DNA of 8,118 nt, from the NCBI GenBank assembly GCA_038198445.1, contig JBBPZZ010000172.1:1-8118 (forward strand), in the 5' to 3' direction. The notes under the pieces were generated by a model that saw only the letters and a program-made list of their open reading frames with translations, was not told where the DNA came from and ran no database searches. Both the position numbers and the translations under genes were made by a program. Positions 5,851 to 8,118 of the stretch are shown piece after piece; position 1 is the stretch's first letter; the number at the start of each line of letters is the position of its first letter. This DNA is from JACDDK01 sp038198445. GTDB taxonomy: Bacteria; Actinomycetota; Rubrobacteria; Rubrobacterales; Rubrobacteraceae.

Positions 5851-6728
5851 AGGGTATAATCCTCGCTGGTGGTTCCGGGACGCGGCTCTATCCGCTCACG
5901 CGCTCGGTCAGCAAGCAGCTACTTCCAGTCTACGACAAGCCGATGGTCTACTATCCCGTGACCACTCTAATGCTCGCCGGAGTCCGGGACATACTCCTCA
6001 TCTCGACGCCGGAGGACCTTCCGCGCTTCGAGGAGCTTCTGGGCGACGGCTCGCAGTGGGGCGTTAGCTTCTCTTACGCCGTGCAGCCGAAGCCCGAGGG
6101 GCTGGCGCAGGCGTTCATTATCGGGCGGGAGTTTGTCGGCCGGGAGAACGTTTCGCTAGTGCTGGGAGATAATATCTTCTATGGTCATGGCTTCTCGGGT
6201 CTTTTAGAGCGGGCTTCGGGCCGCGAGAGCGGGGCGACGGTCTTCGGGTACTACGTCCGGGACCCGGAGCGCTACGGCGTGGTCGAGTTCGACCGGGACG
6301 GGACGGTCCTCTCCATCGAGGAGAAGCCGGAGAGACCGCGTTCGCACTACGCCGTCACGGGTCTCTACTTCTATGACAACCAGGTCCTGGATATAGCGGA
6401 GAACCTGGAGCCCTCGCCGCGAGGGGAGTTGGAGATCACGGACGTGAACGTAAGTTATCTCGATGGAGGCGGGCTTCAGGTCGAGTTGATGGGCCGGGGG
6501 ATGGCGTGGCTGGACGCGGGGACCCACGAGTCGCTGCTTCAGTCGGCGAACTTCATCGAGACGTTAGAGCAGCGGCAAGGCTTGAAGATCGGGTGTCCCG
6601 AGGAGATCTCTTACCGCAAGGGCTACATAGACGCCGGAGAGCTGGAGAAGCTCGCCTACCCGATGCGGAAGAACGGCTACGGCCAGTACCTGTTGGAGCT
6701 TTTGAAGAGCGAGGAGTTCGTCCTTTGA
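5847..6728 (+). CDS. rfbA: Glucose-1-phosphate thymidylyltransferase (RfbA/RmlA)
   Basis: This enzyme joins glucose-1-phosphate and dTTP to give dTDP-glucose and pyrophosphate, the first and usually feedback-inhibited step of dTDP-rhamnose synthesis. The 293 residues match the homotetrameric RmlA enzymes. The nucleotidyltransferase signature LAGGSGTRLYPLT is at 6-18, followed by SKQLLPVYDKPM (22-33). LGDN with the metal-binding D108 is at 106-109, EEKP at 158-161, the family segment GLYFYDN at 172-178, and WLDAGTHESL, which carries the second metal-binding aspartate D223, at 221-230. The start ATG overlaps the rfbB TGA as ATGA, with GGGGAG six bases upstream. It ends in TTGA, overlapping the rfbC start. 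The gene order B-A-C is compatible with a single co-translated unit. Confidence 0.97.
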   Translation: MKGIILAGGSGTRLYPLTRSVSKQLLPVYDKPMVYYPVTTLMLAGVRDILLISTPEDLPRFEELLGDGSQWGVSFSYAVQPKPEGLAQAFIIGREFVGRENVSLVLGDNIFYGHGFSGLLERASGRESGATVFGYYVRDPERYGVVEFDRDGTVLSIEEKPERPRSHYAVTGLYFYDNQVLDIAENLEPSPRGELEITDVNVSYLDGGGLQVELMGRGMAWLDAGTHESLLQSANFIETLEQRQGLKIGCPEEISYRKGYIDAGELEKLAYPMRKNGYGQYLLELLKSEEFVL

Positions 6729-7285
6729 ACGTGATCGAAACGAGCCTGCCCGGCGTACTTATTATCGAGCCGAAGGTCTTCGGCGACGCTCGCGGCTTCT
6801 TCATGGAGACCTGGAACGGGGCGCGCTACGAGGAGCACGGCATCCCCAACCACTTCGTCCAGGACAACCTCTCCTATTCTGCCCGAGGCGTCCTGCGCGG
6901 CCTCCACTTCCAGAACCCGAACCCACAGGGCAAGCTGGTCTCCGTGCTCGAAGGCGAGGTCTTCGACGTGGCGGTGGACATCCGGGTTGGCTCCCCGACC
7001 TTCGGCGAGTGGACGGGCGTCACCCTCTCCGCCGAGAACAAGCGCCAGTTCTACGTCCCGCCGGACTTCGCCCACGGCTTCGTGGTGACCAGCGAGGCCG
7101 CGCTGTTCTCGTACAAATGCACCGAATACTACGCTCCGGCCTCCGAGGGTTCCGTGCTGTGGAACGACCCGGAGATCGGCATGGACTGGCCTATCGAGCA
7201 ACCCACGCTCTCCGACAAGGATCGCGCCGCCCCACCACTTCGTGAGATGTCCGAAGACGCCCTGCCCCGCTACCGGAAGGGCTGA
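6725..7285 (+). CDS. rfbC: dTDP-4-dehydrorhamnose 3,5-epimerase (RfbC/RmlC)
   Basis: This cupin-fold epimerase inverts C3 and C5 of dTDP-4-dehydro-6-deoxy-glucose to give dTDP-4-dehydro-L-rhamnose. It has 186 residues, near the usual 180-185. The N-terminal DARGFFMETW (21-30) binds substrate in the family. The catalytic His is H61 in LRGLHFQ (58-64), with K70 in QGKLV. VPPDFAHGFVV (111-121) and the catalytic-type Tyr Y130 in FSYKCTEYY follow, and LSDKD (162-166) is the C-terminal signature. The start is TTG at 6725, overlapping the rfbA stop as TTGA, with GAGGAG eight bases upstream. A GTG at 6731 would place that RBS 14 bases away and is less likely. The next gene begins four bases after the stop and is not the reductase rfbD. 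Confidence 0.96.
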   Translation: MNVIETSLPGVLIIEPKVFGDARGFFMETWNGARYEEHGIPNHFVQDNLSYSARGVLRGLHFQNPNPQGKLVSVLEGEVFDVAVDIRVGSPTFGEWTGVTLSAENKRQFYVPPDFAHGFVVTSEAALFSYKCTEYYAPASEGSVLWNDPEIGMDWPIEQPTLSDKDRAAPPLREMSEDALPRYRKG

Positions 7286-7289
7286 AGCC

Positions 7290-7679
7290 GTGAGCGAGGC
7301 TCGTCCCTTCGACTTGCTGGAGGGACACCGCTACATGCGTCTGACGACTTTCCGCAGGAGCGGTGAGGGTGTCCCGACGCCGGTCTGGTTCGTTCGGGTG
7401 GGAGATAGGCTGCACGTGGTGACGGACGTGGAGTCCGGCAAGGCCAAGCGCATCCGGAACAACCCTGGGGTTACGCTGGCCCCGAGCAACTTCCGGGGCC
7501 ACCCGCGTGGCGGGAGCGTCGAGGCCGTGGCCCGCATCATGAACGAGAGCGACGCCGCGGATCGGGCGCTGAGAGAGAAGTACGGCTGGCAGTACCGGGC
7601 GTTCAACCTGGTGATCCGGCTGCTCGGCAAGTCTTCGAACCACGGATTTCTGGAGCTGCGTCCACTCCCGAAGAGTTAG
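7290..7679 (+). CDS. PPOX-class flavin/F420-dependent split-barrel protein (Rv2061-like)
   Basis: This small 129-residue protein resembles the pyridoxamine 5'-phosphate oxidase-like split-barrel family, in particular the branch named after mycobacterial Rv2061 and annotated as probably F420-dependent. The characteristic start is EGHRYMRLTTFRRSG (11-25), followed by PTPVWFV (29-35), LHVVTDVESGKAKRIRNNP (41-59, the usual cofactor-phosphate segment), VTLAPSNFRG (61-70) and LREKYGWQYR (94-103). No signal peptide or membrane segment is visible. The start is GTG at 7290, with GGAAGG nine bases upstream; an ATG further up in the same frame (7242) lies inside rfbC and is not supported by the family N-terminus. 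It follows rfbC by four bases, so it is probably in the same transcript. The substrate is unknown, and the choice between F420, FMN or another ligand cannot be read from the sequence. Confidence 0.82.
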   Translation: MSEARPFDLLEGHRYMRLTTFRRSGEGVPTPVWFVRVGDRLHVVTDVESGKAKRIRNNPGVTLAPSNFRGHPRGGSVEAVARIMNESDAADRALREKYGWQYRAFNLVIRLLGKSSNHGFLELRPLPKS

Positions 7680-7687
7680 GCCCTGGT

Positions 7688-8118
7688 TCACCTACCTGAA
7701 AGACCTCTGGCGCACGAGACCGCCAGCTTCGCAAGAGCCCTCGCCGCGAGGCCGGCGAGCACGGCCGCGCTGTAGATATTCAGGGGACCGCGGGCGCCGT
7801 GCTTGCGATGGTAGAGGAAGGCGCTCTTGTGAAGGAGCCAGACCGCTCTCGGTTTGCTGTGGCTGCTGCCGCCGGTCTGGTGTACGACCTCGATCTCCGG
7901 CACGTAGTAGACGAGCCACCCGGCTTCCCGGACCCTCCGGCAGAGGTCCGCATCCTCGAAGTACATAAAGAACCGTTCGTCGAAACCGCCGATCTCCTGT
8001 AGAGTCCGCCGGCGGACCGCCATGCAGGCCCCGGAGACCCAGTCGACCGGCGCTGGATGGGTCTGGTCCGTTACGGTCGGGAACTGGCTCTTCACGAGCG
8101 TGCTCTTCGGAAAGAGCC
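7688..8118 (-). CDS. Family 2 glycosyltransferase, C-terminal part (5' end outside window)
   Basis: The last 142 codons of a GT-A-fold glycosyltransferase are visible; the frame stays open to the window edge. A GTG at 8095 is internal, because the typical pre-motif segment LFPKSTL lies upstream of it. The acceptor-site block VDWVSGACMAVRR is followed by GGFDERFFMYFEDADLCRRV, whose ED pair is the catalytic-base motif of this group, then GWLVYYVPEIEVVHQTGGSS. This pattern is typical of rhamnosyltransferase-like GT2 enzymes that build surface polysaccharides. After the catalytic domain comes a basic stretch (HKSAFLYHRKHG) and a hydrophobic alanine/leucine-rich helix that could touch the membrane. 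It converges on the PPOX gene with only eight bases between the two stop codons. Donor and acceptor are unknown; use of dTDP-rhamnose or UDP-xylose is suggested only by the neighbours. Confidence 0.88.
   Translation of the reverse strand, partial: LFPKSTLVKSQFPTVTDQTHPAPVDWVSGACMAVRRRTLQEIGGFDERFFMYFEDADLCRRVREAGWLVYYVPEIEVVHQTGGSSHSKPRAVWLLHKSAFLYHRKHGARGPLNIYSAAVLAGLAARALAKLAVSCARGLSGR

Noticed and set aside
7680..7687. Bidirectional terminator between the convergent PPOX and glycosyltransferase genes
   Set aside because: Only eight bases separate the two stop codons, and no stem with a T-tract is visible around them.

Overview
This window is high-GC, tightly packed bacterial chromosomal DNA. 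GTG and TTG starts are common, stop and start codons overlap repeatedly, and one gene resembles the actinobacterial Rv2061-type PPOX family. Together these suggest an Actinomycetota genome, possibly a Rubrobacter-like lineage. The genus is an inference from gene content and style; no rRNA or other marker gene is present to confirm it.

Layout. (1) Positions 18-2023, minus strand: thrC then thrB in transcription order, joined by an ATGA overlap. They encode the last two steps of threonine synthesis. (2) Positions 2024-2303: a 280-bp divergent control region of noticeably lower GC. It holds a plausible thrC promoter, a possible 21-codon leader ORF whose stop overlaps the thrC start, a short inverted repeat, and a weak extended -10 in front of ugd. 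(3) Positions 2304-4632, plus strand: UDP-glucose 6-dehydrogenase and UDP-glucuronate decarboxylase overlapping by 8 bases, a two-step route from UDP-glucose to UDP-xylose. (4) Positions 4633-4773: a 141-bp gap with three short inverted repeats and the rfbB ribosome binding site. (5) Positions 4774-7285, plus strand: rfbB, rfbA and rfbC, each overlapping the next by 4 bases. They lead from glucose-1-phosphate to dTDP-4-dehydro-rhamnose. (6) Positions 7290-7679, plus strand: a small PPOX-type flavin/F420 split-barrel protein starting 4 bases after rfbC. (7) Positions 7688-8118, minus strand: the C-terminal part of a family 2 glycosyltransferase that runs off the right edge, convergent with the previous gene.

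How it works together. The plus-strand genes supply activated sugars (UDP-glucuronate, UDP-xylose and dTDP-4-keto-6-deoxy sugars) for a cell-surface polysaccharide or glycoconjugate. The glycosyltransferase at the right edge is a plausible consumer and suggests that a polysaccharide locus continues beyond the window. The last rhamnose enzyme, the RfbD/RmlD reductase, is not in the window. The position after rfbC is taken by the PPOX-like gene, which is the most interesting open question here. The threonine genes look like ordinary housekeeping neighbours.

I found no tRNA, rRNA, CRISPR array, insertion sequence or phage feature. I see no clear evidence of a wholly new system; the best leads are the missing rfbD with a PPOX gene in its place, and the possible coupled leader ORF of thrC.
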